This document shows, piece by piece, positions 35,609-47,637 of a DNA stretch of 64,000 nucleotides (position 1 is its first letter; each line of letters opens with the position of its first letter). The position numbers and the translations under genes are program-made. The stretch is from Labia minor (taxonomy: Eukaryota > Arthropoda > Insecta > Dermaptera > Spongiphoridae), in NCBI GenBank assembly GCA_963082975.1, contig OY720349.1, forward strand, positions 65,966,501 to 66,030,500. The letters run 5' to 3'. The notes below the pieces were generated by a model that worked only from the letters and a program-made list of their open reading frames with translations, did no database searches and had not been told where the DNA came from.

Positions 35609-36869
35609 ATTGAGAATAAATAAAAACGGTTAAATATTTTTTTTTTAAGATACCAAGTAGTATAATATATATAATTAAACTTTAAACTAATAATTTATAA
35701 TAGGATAATAATAAAAGGTGTTTTCTTTTAAGATAAAAACAATTAGGGAGCAAAAATTGTCGAATCTTTGAATTTTAAATAGAAATAAAGTTAATTAAAC
35801 AAAAATGGACTAACTTTTAGTTAGATTTCTTAGAAAATTAAATTGGAAAAATGATAATATGTATTAATGAAATAAATACTAATAAATTATTTAATATTTT
35901 AATATTTTTTTTTTTATGAAATACATTTTTTTTAATTATAATAAGTAATTAAAATTTATATATTATACATTTTCATTAAAATATTGTAAAAATATTATCA
36001 ATATATTTATTAAAATATATAACATATTAAATGGCTGTAATCAGTCTTCTTCAGTATATTCCATTCTAACATTATTAAATCTTCTTATAACGGGTTTTTG
36101 TTAAAATTAATACTTTAATTAATATATTTCAATTTATTTATTTGTTTTCAATCTTCGTAAATTACAAAAATAAAACGAAAAATTAAAATAATAATTATTT
36201 GTTTATCCAAAAAGTTTTATGGAATTTTAAGTAAGCTGCTATTTCTTGTCCTTTTTAAATACAGACGATTTGGATGTCAGTCGTAACCTTCTTTAAAGGC
36301 AATAAATTATCAACAAAATTGAAATATTATTGAATAATAGCCATAAAATTTAAAGTATTAGTGACGTAAGTAAATGTAAAATATGTGTTAAAGTAATAAT
36401 ATATTATATATTATTATTAAGAAATTATTAAATTCTTATTTTTCTATTCAAATATTAATTCTTAGAGAAATACGGTTAATTATAGTTTATAACTATTGTA
36501 TCATTTATAATATTAAACCAAGACTTCAATCTCAGTTGTAATAATAAATGTTTTTTTACGTTTAAAGTAGGAGGAGAAATTTAAAAAAAAACAATTAGAT
36601 TTGGAAATGATGAAGATGCGAGCATTCCACCTAAATTCCACATAAATAAAAATGATATAGTATATAAACTTCAATTGTTTTGAAGAGAAAATATTTCTTA
36701 GGGTTAGTTATGTCAAATTAAAATCAGTTTTGATGAACAAGTAATGATAAGATCTTCTTTCATGTTGAAAATTGCATGTTAGAAATCACTTGTATGATCA
36801 GAATCAAAATAAGAGCAGCACATATACTTACATGATTTTATAAAAAAAATGAAATAATTATTATGAAGT
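35609..36869. other. A+T-rich stretch without a recognisable gene
   Basis: Nothing supportable. Confidence 0.6.
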
Positions 36870-36876
36870 AATATAC

Positions 36877-37290
36877 GAGGACAGGTTCAATAAGTCCGTG
36901 ACTTTTTTAATGAAACACAGATTTTTGGATAAAAAATTATTTGATTTTTCAACGTAGTCTCCTTTGAGCTCTATACACATCTTTATCCCTTCCAAAAAAT
37001 AAGATTTGTCGAGGATATCTTTGCTGTCTATTCACCCCGAGAAACCCATTGTTTTGATTGCTGATTAGTCTCTGGTGGGTTGTGATAGATCCACGTTTAC
37101 GAAACAGGGCAAAACCTGGGTTTCAAAGATGTTTTTTCCCGCCAAAATAATGCTTAATGAAATTCACTTTTTTCCATTTTCTTCTCAAATCACGAGATAG
37201 TCTGCTATTAATGGATGCCAAACAAAAACTAAAAGACTCAGCTTGTTCAAATTTCGACAGGAGTTAGTCGGTACTGGACCTTCCTATGGC
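36877..37290 (-). pseudogene. Mariner relic M3
   Basis: The left end (ACGAGGACAGGTTCAATAAG) is a mariner-like terminal repeat. Reading the minus strand inward from it gives 'DSKDILDKSYFLEGIKMC' and 'IELKGDYVEKS', the C-terminal region of mariner transposases. The catalytic core is lost. The far side is fused to the E2 element copy. Confidence 0.6.
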
Positions 37291-38322
37291 AAAAAAAATT
37301 TAATTTTGTATTTCATTTACTCGTATTCACAGTTTTAGAAAGAAAATATTTTTTTCCAGCTATAAGTAAATCATTTTAGCTTTCCTCATGGAATGAGGAT
37401 AGCTTATACGATGGTCGGAAAATTTTGAAAATTTTTGCTCCGAGATTTTTTGAGATCTCCACTTTTCAGACCGTTCTGAATCCAAAACTGCAAAAAATTT
37501 TTTGAACCGGCCGGCCGTTCGTTTCAAATATTATGTCTAAACAAAATAAGATATTGTCTTGAAATTTGATATTTAGATGTTTTTTTTTTGGGAATGATGG
37601 GCGGGGATTGGAATGTTTTTGGACAAGTTCGGACCATAAGTAAGGGTAGTTTAAAGAGGTGTCAAAGCACATTTTATTGATTTTCTCAATAAATACCGAT
37701 TTTTATGAAAATTATCATTCTGTCGTATTAAATTTATAGGGAATCGAATTTACTAAAAGTTTCATTATATTCATTTTATGCATAAACTTAATAATAAAGG
37801 AGTTATTTATAAAAAACTACTTTAAGATTTCGAAAGCTTTTCGTCCGCCCGTAGTGGCAGGATATTTTGGAAAAATTAGTCTTCACTTCACAATTTTTAT
37901 GAAATTAGCAATTAATATATTAATAATAAAAAATATTTAGAATTTGAGTAATATCTTTATTTATTTTATATTTTATATTTAAATAATAGTCAAATTGGAA
38001 AATCTCACAATCATCTAGTAATCTTATATTAATTCTTTTGTTTTTTATGATTTAGGAGAAATAATAAAATAATTTTTTTATTTCTTATATTAAATTCTAA
38101 GCAATTTTTATTTTTGTCAAAATTTTTTTAAAATAAAATAAACTTACTTTTTATACACTAAGTTAGACATTAAGAATTTTTTTTTTAAATAAAAAGGATT
38201 ATATTGTTTATATTTTCTATTTGAAATATACTACATAATATATAGCAATTTGAATTTTTTTTCTCTTCTGGGGGGGGGGGGGGGCTTAAAACCCTAAACC
38301 CCCCCCCCTGGTTGCGCCACTG
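37291..38322 (-). mobile_element. hAT-type element E2, partial inverted copy of E1
   Basis: The right end CCTGG-TTGCGCCACTG at 38306-38322 is the inverse of the E1 start, followed inward by a C-run, a G-run (38269-38284) and about 280 bp matching 46237-46500 in reverse. It lacks the MULE-like coding block of E1 but carries family D at the equivalent position (37378-37868). It is truncated against mariner relic M3 on the left, so no target duplication can be read. Confidence 0.6.
37378..37868 (+). mobile_element. Family D element, copy D1
   Basis: Starts TTTT-AGCTTTCCTCATGG and ends GAAAGCTTTTCGTCCG plus CCCGTAGTGGCAGGATATTT. AGCTTTC and GAAAGCT are inverse near-terminal motifs. Central CGGCCGGCCG-type palindrome at about 37509. 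The layout resembles families A-C, but the 3' hairpin is imperfect, so assignment to Helentron-like elements is tentative. Confidence 0.4.
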
Positions 38323-39410
38323 CATATTCATACTTCATAACAAAATTTCTATAATTAAATAAATCAAACTATTTATAAAAGTGAAGTGTAGGCGTAAGAT
38401 TAATTTTAAACTTAAAAAAAGAACAAATTATAGAAAGTGAGAAGTTTGACAGATAATATAAAGCATAAACATTTATAAAAAATAAATTATTCAAAATCTT
38501 AGTATTATTCGAAAACAATATTATTTCCAACTAGAATTGACGTCATGGAAAAAGAATGTGATCGAATGAAAAAAATATAAATAAATAAATAAAAAAAAGT
38601 ACAATGCATTTTATTATAAGCTTTCGCAATAAATGTTTCATTTGAAAGTCAGTCGAGATGTAATTATAGGTAAAATAAAAAATGAAAGGTAGATTTATTA
38701 CGCTAAAAAGAATTTCAATTCCCTGAGGCAATGGCACAAAAGGGCATTTGATTGTGCAAAAAAATTCAGAATAATTATCTAACTTAAACTAATTTGAATA
38801 TTAATTAATGACATTGAATAGATAATTTTATATAAACAAAATAACATCAATACTTAAATAATAAAGTGGATAATTAAATGTTTCTATTTATTTTATATTT
38901 TTTCTTTAATATTAATTGAACTGTTAGACATTTCGTTATTAAGCTTTTTTTAATATATTGTATCCTATTATAATTTTTTATGGAATTAACTATCAAATCA
39001 CTTTTTATCAAATGGGAGCTTGAATATACCTGTTGCAAAATGTGTTAAATATTGAAAATCGCTTTATAAATTCTTAAATTCTTAAATGTTAAATTAATTA
39101 CTTATATAAAGCTTATATTATGTATATTTATAATTGTATATATCTAAATTATTTTTAAATTTGATTAATTTTAATCATTTTTAGTTTAAGTACAAATATG
39201 TATATTACATTTGTACAGAACATAATCATTTTTATGCAGTTTTTTCAAGATATTTATTATTTTATAACATAATTTAAAAGAAAATTTATAATTAAGGTAT
39301 TATATCAACTGAATATTAAATAAAATATATTTACAATTCACAAAAATATAAAAAGAAAATAGGACTTAAGATGACTCGATTTAAAGACGGTAGGAGTTAC
39401 TGTATCCAAT
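38323..39410. other. A+T-rich stretch without a recognisable gene
   Basis: Nothing supportable. The minus-strand open frame at 38543-38737 is low-complexity. Confidence 0.6.
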
Positions 39411-39794
39411 CAGTGGCGGATTAAATTGATCCCGGGCCCCGGGCGGTAAAATTGAAATGGGCCCTCTGTTATTTACAATTATAATTGAAAGACAAATTTT
39501 GTTTATATTATAATTTAGGCTGTTTTATACTTACATATATAGTACTTAGGTGAAAAATACATCATTTTTACTGTGGACGCCGAGACTCAAAATTGATTAT
39601 ATTTTCTTAAGTTAGTCGGGGTTCAAACACGACCGAATAAAGATCTGTTGTTCAATAAAGATCTGTATCAAGAATAACTTGTTTTATTTAAACTGCGATT
39701 ATCCATAAACTTAACAGTTTTTTTAAATTATTTTTAAGGAAATATTTTTATTTAGGTTTCGGTGGGCCCCGGGCGGCCGCCCGATCCGCCTCTG
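39411..39794. mobile_element. hAT-type MITE G with perfect 8-bp target duplication
   Basis: Termini CAGTGGCGGAT and ATCCGCCTCTG, with subterminal CCGGGCCCCGGGCGG at the left and GGGCCCCGGGCGGCCG at the right, enclose 384 bp without coding capacity. Flanks are TATCCAAT on both sides. Confidence 0.8.
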
Positions 39795-39819
39795 TATCCA
39801 ATAATAAATATATTATATT

Positions 39820-40985
39820 TTTATCTTATCTTATTATGCTAGCTAAAATTGTATATATATATATATATGTATATATATATAGCCATGGGTTCTCAAAAAC
39901 CGCTCTAACGATTTTTTCAAATTATAGATATAGTATTTATAAAGAAAAATTGAGTTTTATTGATCACATCTCAGGAAACGTACATTTTCATTAATTATTT
40001 CTTAATTTAAAATTATATATGGGTGACGTCACATGACATCCATTTTTATTTTTTAACTGAAATTGTATTAATATTTTTTTTTATTTAAAATATTTTAAAA
40101 TTTATTATTTAATTTCGGGTATATATTTCTGACCCCCTACACCTCGCAGAATTTAATGAAACTTCGCCACTTGATTCTTTGATTAATTCTAAGAAACTTT
40201 TTCCTTAGGCATTTCTTGGGAGAACTTCTAGTTTTCGAGATACAAGTGATTAAAGATTGGATATCAATCCATTGATATCCCATTTAGCTACCATGTCTTA
40301 GCAGTTTGACCATCAGAGGGCGCGACTAATTTTCGGTTTTTTCAGTTCGGATTGTATATAGAAAAATTAAAAAATTAATTAATAAAATAATTTTCCTATA
40401 TCCAAACCGAACAGAAAAAAACTAAAATTAGTGAATATGTGAATAATTAGTGAATTAGTCAATGAAAATTTCTTAATGGCTGCACATTTCGACATTCATA
40501 ACCATCTAATTGATATCCAATCATTAATCACTTGTATCTCGAAAACTAGAAGTTCTCCCAAGAAATGCCTAAGGAAAAAGTTTCTTAGAATTAAAGAATC
40601 AACTGGCGAAGTTTCATTAAATTCTGCGAGGTGTAGTGGGTCAGAAATATATACCGTTAGAACAATTGTTTTTACTCCCCGAGTTCGAAGGATCGAAACT
40701 CGCCAAGTGCATTTTTTTTATCTATTTTCGTGATTTATTTATTCATTGTTCTTTTATTAATTAAGTTTTAGATAGTTTTATAATTTTTAATATTTTTTCA
40801 ATAAAATATTATTTAATACATTTAATAATTGTAATAAATAATTAAAGAATTGTATATCAATATTTTTTAAAGGGTAGAGCGATAGCTCGGTGTCCCAGGT
40901 ATTAATATTACCAGCCAAATCCAATAATAATGAATCATTTTTTTTAACTTAAGTACCGAGCCAAGGCTCGGGGTCCCGGTACTTG
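39820..40985 (+). repeat. Complex repeat R5, long copy, with large foldback
   Basis: Shares its left part with 25480-25740 (reverse) and its right part with 4740-4870 and 24115-24260. Arms 40119-40268 and 40509-40653 are inverted and nearly identical over about 147 bp. A second inner pair (around 40327-40365 and 40390-40435) approaches the centre near 40380. The plus-strand open frame at 40476-40733 lies in the right arm and is not a credible gene. The copy ends in the GAGCCAAGGCTCGG palindrome. Confidence 0.65.
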
Positions 40986-41112
40986 TAATTAAAGCCGAGC
41001 TTAAAATGAATCAGATGATATAGAAATAGGTCAAAATACATTTTAAAGTTAACTTTTTTAAATTATTTTTGTTATATATTTTTGAATAAACATTTAATTA
41101 ATTTAAGTATGT

Positions 41113-42837
41113 TCAACCATGTTTTTTCTTATTTATAAAATGAATAAATAATTCACCAAAATATAATAAAGTTGACAATAATAAACCAATAAATAGTATA
41201 AAGAATGCAAATTGTAAATCATGAATTTTAAAAATCTTAAGTCTTTTAATTTGGCTCAAACTGTAAAAAATACGAGAATCATTCCAATAGAACATTTTTT
41301 CACCCCATTGACGAATTCCACTCTCGGTAAATGCATTCAATACACGACGATATTCTTTATCAAACGGAAATGGACTTGCATACAGTGGGAAAGAAGCAAT
41401 AATTTCTTTAACAATATGAATATTTGTTGTGTAGCCTGATAATACTTGCTTATAGTAATTTGTTAAAGTACAAGGAGCTATTAAAGTTAGCCTTCTATTT
41501 GTCAAAATTCCATCAAGATTGAAATTAGTATCAACACTCGGATTTTCGAATTTATCTAATTTAAAATCGACCTGTTTAACCATTTCTTTCATTAATGGAT
41601 CATGTTGGTCATGCCTATAAAACCATTTATTAGGGAATATTGATAAACACACAGAATTAAAAACACATTCAATTGTTAAATTTGCTTCTTTGATTTGTTC
41701 AATTTTGTTTATAGATGGTTTTAATTTTGGAACTTGCATGTTGCTGAAAATTTCACTCTGAAGACCACAGATAGTTATTATTGATGAGAGCATGAGAAGC
41801 CCTGCTATAACTCGAAGCTTCAAATTTGCTATGGAACTCCTCCATGTAATTGGATAGGCAACTATGAGATTGCCAATTTGATATAAAGCCTCAAAGTAAG
41901 AAATGTTGGTTTTGATGAACTTCCAACTCAAACTGGTTATTAGCCACAATACAATAAAAGCTAACCAAAGCTTCCATTCGAAACACCAGATGATTATTTG
42001 CCATCTGGGTCGTTCTTCTCCTTTCTGAAGAACAAAACACATCGACATTATATCATAAGCATCTGAAATTTCAAAAAATTCATATGGTTGGCTTGCAATA
42101 ACGTTTTCCAAAGTATATTGAAATCTTTTATTAGTCCTAGTAGTTACATTCCATTTTTCACATATATAATTTCGAATCAGTGTAAAAACATAACTAGAGT
42201 TTCCATATTTTCTATCATCTCTATTTGAATCAAAATAAACTGTTGTTCCATATAAATTTGGATTTTTATTAAAATAGGCTTCTTTTTTAATATTTTTTAT
42301 TTCTCTACCATGCGTATAAAACCATGGTTCATAGGTCCACATTTCAAATTTTTTTTCACATGTTTTATGGAACTGATATATAAATAGAGTTTGGTATAAA
42401 CCTCCATGTCGCTTGTTTTCAAATACTTGTAAAAACTTAAATCGAGAGCAAATTATTTCATAATAGTCTCTTAAATCATTATAAATAATAATTTTATTTC
42501 TTGGGTGCATATATTCATCAGATATAATGTTCTGTGAAGGAAAAGCCACATATAACACATTGATTTCCCTATTAGGTTTTGAAAACAACATCTCTTCATT
42601 ATATCCAATTAATACGATTGGCCAATTTTTGCTGAAAATTTGACACAGTTCACTCCAAAATGGATATTGAAAATGCGTTCGTTCAAATATATAGATGCTT
42701 TTATTAGGATAAAAATGTTCCCGTGAAGCGTTCAATAAATCATCAAAATTTAATTCTTGAATTAACAATAATTTTCCATCAGTATAATTTTTTATAAATA
42801 TAAACCAAATTATTAAATAGCTTTTTAATGGAATCAT
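41113..42837 (-). CDS. Divergent ionotropic receptor, intact and intronless (IR-1)
   Basis: 574 residues, full length for an insect ionotropic receptor, which are chemosensory cation-channel subunits related to glutamate receptors and located in the dendritic plasma membrane. The order matches: a hydrophobic N-terminus, an extracellular region with 'PRNKIIIY' (112-119) and 'MWTYEPW' (166-172), 'YICEKWN' (224-230), and 'KGEERPRW' just before TM1 (about 289-308). A re-entrant pore segment follows (about 316-332), then TM2 (about 341-360), a 'NMQVPKL' block, the second ligand-binding half, and TM3 (about 541-562). It lacks the canonical SYTANLAAF motif of true glutamate receptors. TTTAAT at 41093-41098 is an ATTAAA poly(A) signal on its strand. 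It is the most diverged copy in the window. Confidence 0.9.
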   Translation of the reverse strand: MIPLKSYLIIWFIFIKNYTDGKLLLIQELNFDDLLNASREHFYPNKSIYIFERTHFQYPFWSELCQIFSKNWPIVLIGYNEEMLFSKPNREINVLYVAFPSQNIISDEYMHPRNKIIIYNDLRDYYEIICSRFKFLQVFENKRHGGLYQTLFIYQFHKTCEKKFEMWTYEPWFYTHGREIKNIKKEAYFNKNPNLYGTTVYFDSNRDDRKYGNSSYVFTLIRNYICEKWNVTTRTNKRFQYTLENVIASQPYEFFEISDAYDIMSMCFVLQKGEERPRWQIIIWCFEWKLWLAFIVLWLITSLSWKFIKTNISYFEALYQIGNLIVAYPITWRSSIANLKLRVIAGLLMLSSIITICGLQSEIFSNMQVPKLKPSINKIEQIKEANLTIECVFNSVCLSIFPNKWFYRHDQHDPLMKEMVKQVDFKLDKFENPSVDTNFNLDGILTNRRLTLIAPCTLTNYYKQVLSGYTTNIHIVKEIIASFPLYASPFPFDKEYRRVLNAFTESGIRQWGEKMFYWNDSRIFYSLSQIKRLKIFKIHDLQFAFFILFIGLLLSTLLYFGELFIHFINKKKHG

Positions 42838-44440
42838 TATAATTTCTAGTAAAAACTAACTGTTTTTAACAAATAATTATGTGAAACTGAAATAGAAATA
42901 TTAATTCCTATAACTAATAATTTGGCCTTTAATGAGGCTTTATCAAGATATTACACCAAGTGTTACTATTATATTTGTTGCTAATGCATACTATAAATCG
43001 ATAATTCAAGTGAAGATAGGGTGAACATGTTTAATGATATTTAAAAAAAAAAAGATTAATCATTTTTTATACTTATCTTTTATTCCATGTAATACAAATT
43101 TATTTTAATTAGTTAATCAATATTTTTGAATAATAATAATTTATTTATATGTCCCATGAGATTCAATTATTTTTATTTTCCTGGGAAATAATATCATATG
43201 TAATTTTAATATGGCTGAAAATGTAGATAATTTATGAATGAATATTATATAATATTATTTTCAAAAATTACAAAAATAATATAATCTTAATGAATCCGAC
43301 AGCTTGAGAAATCGTGGGTATCTATCATTTAATTTATTATTATTATTGATTTGTTTTTCTTTATTAATATGAATATATAATTATATCTAATTAGATATCA
43401 ACGGCCTTGGCCTGATGGGAAACATTCTAAGATTATCTCTGTTAAAAATCGGACTGAATTTTTAAGTGATATCCATTTGATCTTATTTTCATGCCATTAA
43501 TTAATATATAGATGGTTGAACTGTATAGTATTATATCCAAAAGAATATAAAAACTTGAATATCTTAATATTTTAGAGAAGTTGTTCACTATATTTTGTTA
43601 ATAATTAATTTTTAATTTGTTTTGGTAATTAAAATTTAAATGTTGTGAAAACAGGGAGGTAGGGAAGGAATAAAGAGAACAAAGTTTGTCGCCTATCTGA
43701 CCTCACAGCCGCCATTTTGGATGTTCCAAAACATTATATTTCCCATATCATCAAATTTCGGGCCTTTTTTGTGGAAAATTATCTGAGCAAAAATTTCCTC
43801 ATGAAGCAAAAACTCTTTAAATTTTATTTTATTTGTACTGCAGGCCATTTAGATATGCATATATATATATATATATGAAACTTTCAGGGATTGTTGTGGG
43901 CATAACAAGGAAGGTTTTAGTGTAGTTAAATCCAAAATTAATTTAATTAGTGATATTTTGGTAAAGTCTATTCATGATTACCATGGTTACATTGAAAAAT
44001 TTACAATAAATAAATAAAAATAATTGGAAATCTTTTCAACTTATTATTTTGATAAATTTTATTAATATTTTTAATTTTTTTTAAACTGTCAAAAATAACA
44101 TACCTATAAAAAAATAACATACCTATAAAAATATAAATCACAATGTAGGTAAATATGCAGGTAATTTGAACTCCAACATGTAATATTAACAAATATTCTG
44201 GGATGGGAAAAATACTAAGATCATGTCATGTCCTAGTAAATATTTTGAATTTTATTAATCAATCTAATATAATGAAAATAAATTAATACTAAGATCATGT
44301 CATGTCCTATCAAATATTTTGAATTTTATTTTGAATCATACAATGGTAATGAAATAATGTAGGTAGACTTGTGAGACAAACAATTTGTTTTTGTTAACTT
44401 TTTTTTTAAATCGGCAGCCATGGTATTTGGAAACATTTCA
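42838..44440. other. Upstream region of IR-1, no further gene recognised
   Basis: A+T-rich. A patch at 43670-43760 contains GCCGCCATTTTGGATG, a YY1-type motif, but no adjoining coding start was found. Confidence 0.45.
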
Positions 44441-44960
44441 TAACTACCATTGACAGCTGTTCTATAACACCAACTTAGCTCGAAAGCTTTCAATTTTGTC
44501 CGAAGAAGTTAAAATATTAGAATTCCTGCCTTGCATTTTTCTGTTGAGCTCATTTAAATGAACGAATATGTCCGCCAGATATGCAAGTTTTACTACCCAT
44601 TCTTCTTTTTTAAACACATAAGCAAAATCTGAACCCTGTGCCTTTAGAAACAACTGGGTCTCATTTTTTAGCTCGTAAATCCGAGATAGAACTTTTCCGC
44701 GAGAAAGCCATCGGACTTCTTGTATGAAACAGAAGTGACTGATGACTGTTGATCTTCTCCCACCATTTTTTTCACTCACAATAAGCGGTTAATTTGTACC
44801 TTTTGAAGTAAAAGGTGTACTGAACGTTAAACTGTATCCAACAAGTAAAATTTTATTCAATGGCGCGTATTTTAAACTCAGATGGTAACTATTACTTTTT
44901 TCCGCGACACACCAACTGATGACCACGGTACACCAGTGTGCCGCGGCACAATAGTATAGG
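44440..44960 (-). pseudogene. hAT transposase relic
   Basis: The minus strand at 44462-44779 encodes 105 codons with hAT (Ac/ZBED-related) transposase features: 'VRWLSRGKVLSRIYEL', then 'WVVKLAYLADIFVHLNELN' and 'MQGRN'. This is the region before the C-terminal dimerisation domain. Upstream on the same strand the palindromic TGTGCCGCGGCACA (about 44939-44952) with CACTGGTGTACCG is typical of an end of this hAT group. Both the N-terminal part and the dimerisation domain are missing. The ATG at 44777 is not the original start. Confidence 0.7.
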
Positions 44961-45124
44961 TTTCCTTATGATATTGAGTGATGAAATATTTCATTTTTCT
45001 ATGATTTAGTGATTAGTAATTAATTAAATTAAATAAATTAATTAAATAGATAATTATATCTCCGTCTCTTGGATCCCTCGACCAATCAAAAGCTGTGTAC
45101 AAACATACCCACATTTCACTTTTT

Positions 45125-45259
45125 ACTTTCCCGCATACTTCGTATAAGGGAAGTATTGGAATCGTCAAAAATTTCGACTTCGAGATTTCGATAGATCTTG
45201 ACGTTTTAGACCTCCCTGAGTCGGAAAATACCATTTTTCGAATTATGTCTGTGTGTGTG

Positions 45260-45290
<31 letters not shown>

Positions 45291-45727
45291 TGTCTGTGAG
45301 CAAATTTACTCAAAAACTAATCAAGCTAGGACTTCAAATTTGGTACACCGATATTATTCACAGTTTGTAGATTTCTATCAAAATTTCGTCAAAATCGGTT
45401 AACCGGAAGTGGTACTTTACCTACACTGGTTGCGTTTACCTTTCAAGTAAAGTACCAGTTTGCTTCGAGATATTTGCTTCCTATTTTGTATATAGATTTA
45501 AAAATATGAAAAAAATCAGATACCAAATTTCATCATGATCTGACTACCGGAAGTGACATTTTACCTATAGCTTTAGGTGTAGATTATAAATATATATAAT
45601 AGTGTTAAACCATTTTACTTTATAATTTAAATTAATTGGTTTGTTTATTTTTATTGTTTTTAAAACATAATAATAATAACCTAATTACCTATTTATATGC
45701 GGGAAAGTCTAGGGGAGGACACTCCCG
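45125..45727 (+). mobile_element. Helentron-like element, family C, copy C1
   Basis: Starts TTTTTACTTTCCCGCATACT, has (TG)n and (TATG)n repeats at 45248-45290, and ends TATGCGGGAAAGTCTAGG plus GGAGGACACTCCCG. ACTTTCCCGCATA and TATGCGGGAAAGT are inverse near-terminal motifs; GGGAG-GACA-CTCCC forms the 3' hairpin. The frames through the repeat (V-C-M-Y) are artefacts. C2 at 56395 is nearly identical. Confidence 0.7.
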
Positions 45728-45733
45728 CTTTTT

Positions 45734-45765
45734 ACCGACCGACGATAGTAAGGGAGGTATTGTTT
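45734..45765 (+). mobile_element. Family A 5'-end fragment
   Basis: Exactly the first 32 bp of family A (ACCGACCGACGATAGTAAGG and on), placed four T/C bases after the end of C1, then abruptly unrelated sequence. Confidence 0.6.
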
Positions 45766-46228
45766 ATATCTATAAATAAACGTTATGTTTGTTTAAGAAA
45801 ATATTAAAAAAAATACTTAAATAATATGTTTTATTCAATTGAATTATAAAATCATATTTTTTCTTTCTTTGTATTATGAAAATCCAAATGTAATAAATTA
45901 AGTTATTTTGTTAACAAATTTAGTCAGATTTCATCCCCATCGGCAATGTAAATATACACTAACCAAAATTTAATTTTAAATACTTTAATCTTAATATAAT
46001 TGAAAGAATGGTATTGAATTTTATATAAAACAAAATTTATAATAAATTCTACATTTTAAGTGAATAAATTATAAAATTAATATTTTAAATTTTTATAAAA
46101 GAAATATAATTAATATAATCATTTAAATATATAATCGAATCAAGTCAAATACATCATTAAACAATTAAACAATTAAATTAAAAAAATTCTTGGAAATAAA
46201 TGCTCATTAAGTTTTGGTGATAATAATC
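45766..46228. other. A+T-rich stretch without a recognisable gene
   Basis: No structured feature seen. Confidence 0.6.
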
Positions 46229-46689
46229 ACTTATTCCAGTGGCGCAACCAGGGGGAGGGGGTTTGGGGGTTAAACCCCCCCCCCCCCAGGAGAGAAAAAA
46301 ATATAAATTGCTGTATATTTTATGTACTATATTACAAATACAAAAGAAAAAATATAATCCTTTTTATTTGAAAAAAAAAATAATTCTTTAAGTATAACTT
46401 AGTGTATAATAAGTAAGTTTATTTTATTTTAAAAAAAATTTAACAAAAATAAAAATTGCTTATTTTTTCGTACAGAATTAAATATAAGAAATAAAAAATT
46501 ATTTTTACACCCAGTTGCCTGAGACACGACCTCCCAAGGAGGTAATCGGGCCTGTACCGAAAGTAGGGAAAAATAGGTCAAAAAATACAGAACCCACACA
46601 CTCATTGTGGTTGGACGACAAACAGGGCAAAACTTCGTGATCTTTTTTCTTACTTCGAGCGCACTTGGCTAGGTGAACAATTTTTGGCT

Positions 46690-46924
46690 GGCTTTTATGA
46701 CCCCGAATTCGACATTGGAACATTGGAACATCTACGATGCCACTTTGATGGGTTTGCCTCGAACAAACAATGCTCTTCGTTCACGCTTACGAGGTTACAA
46801 GAAATCAGTATGGGACCTGATTAAGCAAATCCATATTGAGCATAACCTTATCTCTTTGGAAATCTTTCGTGACGTTCGTGGTAAGAAGCCTGATCCACCA
46901 AGGACGATTCTGCGACTCGCATGA
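46690..46924 (+). pseudogene. MULE-type transposase C-terminal fragment inside E1
   Basis: The plus frame reads 'LEHWNIYDATLMGLPRTNNA' followed by 'GYKKSVWDLIKQIHIEHN'. The pattern W-x-x-[FY]-x-x-x-[LM]-x-x-x-P-R-T-N-N-A and the following 'VWdfI..i..e' are typical of the C-terminal part of Mutator-like (MULE/FLYWCH-associated) transposases. The catalytic DDE part and zinc finger are absent and the frame is broken soon after. It is foreign to a hAT element and was presumably captured. Confidence 0.6.
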
Positions 46925-47166
46925 TGAGCTTCTGACCATAATGAAGGCAAACCATGAAAAATGGGACGCTAAAAAACCATATGGAACAGATGTGATGACA
47001 CCAAGCATGATGTATTCATTCAAGTCTCTTCGGCTATTATTAAATAAGTAAAAAAAAATTCGGCTATTATTAAATAAGTAAAAAAAAATTAGGGAAATTT
47101 TTTTTTATTTAGGGATTTATTCTTTAGGGATATTTGCATTTAGGGATTTTTACATGATTTCTTTCA

Positions 47167-47637
47167 AAATATCCTGCCACTACGGGCGGACGAAAAGCTT
47201 TCGAAATCTTAAAGTAGTTTTTTTATAAATAACTCCTTTATTATTAAGTTTAGGTAAAAATGAATATAATGAAACTTTTAGTAAATTCGATTCACTATAA
47301 ATTTAATACGATAGTATGATAATTTTCATAAAAATCGGTATTAATTGAGAATTGACACCTCTTTAAACTACCCTTACTTATGGTCCGATCTTGTCCAAAA
47401 GCAATCCAATCCCCGCCCATCATTCCCAAAATAAACATCTAAATATCAAATTTCAAGACAATATCTTATTTTGTTTAGACATAATATTTGAAACGAACGG
47501 CCGGCCGGTTCAAAAATTTTTTTGCAGTTTTGGATTCAGAACGGTCTGAAAAGTGGAGATCTCAAAAAATCTCGGAGCAAAAATTTTCAAAATTTTCCGA
47601 TAATCGTATAAGCTATCCTTATTTCATGAGGAAAGCT
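47167..47637 (-). mobile_element. Family D element, copy D2, nested in E1
   Basis: Reverse copy of D1 with the same flanking sequence on the AGCTTTC side (for example CTTTCTAAAACTGTGAATAC). The insertion therefore predates the duplication of E1/E2. Ends AGCTTTCCTCATG and GAAAGCTTTTCGTCCG are preserved. Confidence 0.45.

Noticed and set aside
45013-45370. Open frames with VCMYV or HTYIHTY repeats (also at 56385-56721)
   Set aside because: Generated by the TATG/TG repeats in elements C1 and C2.
46505-46723. Minus-strand 72-codon frame with several cysteines, inside E1
   Set aside because: Considered as a zinc-binding transposase tail, but no motif could be matched and it overlaps the better supported plus-strand MULE fragment.
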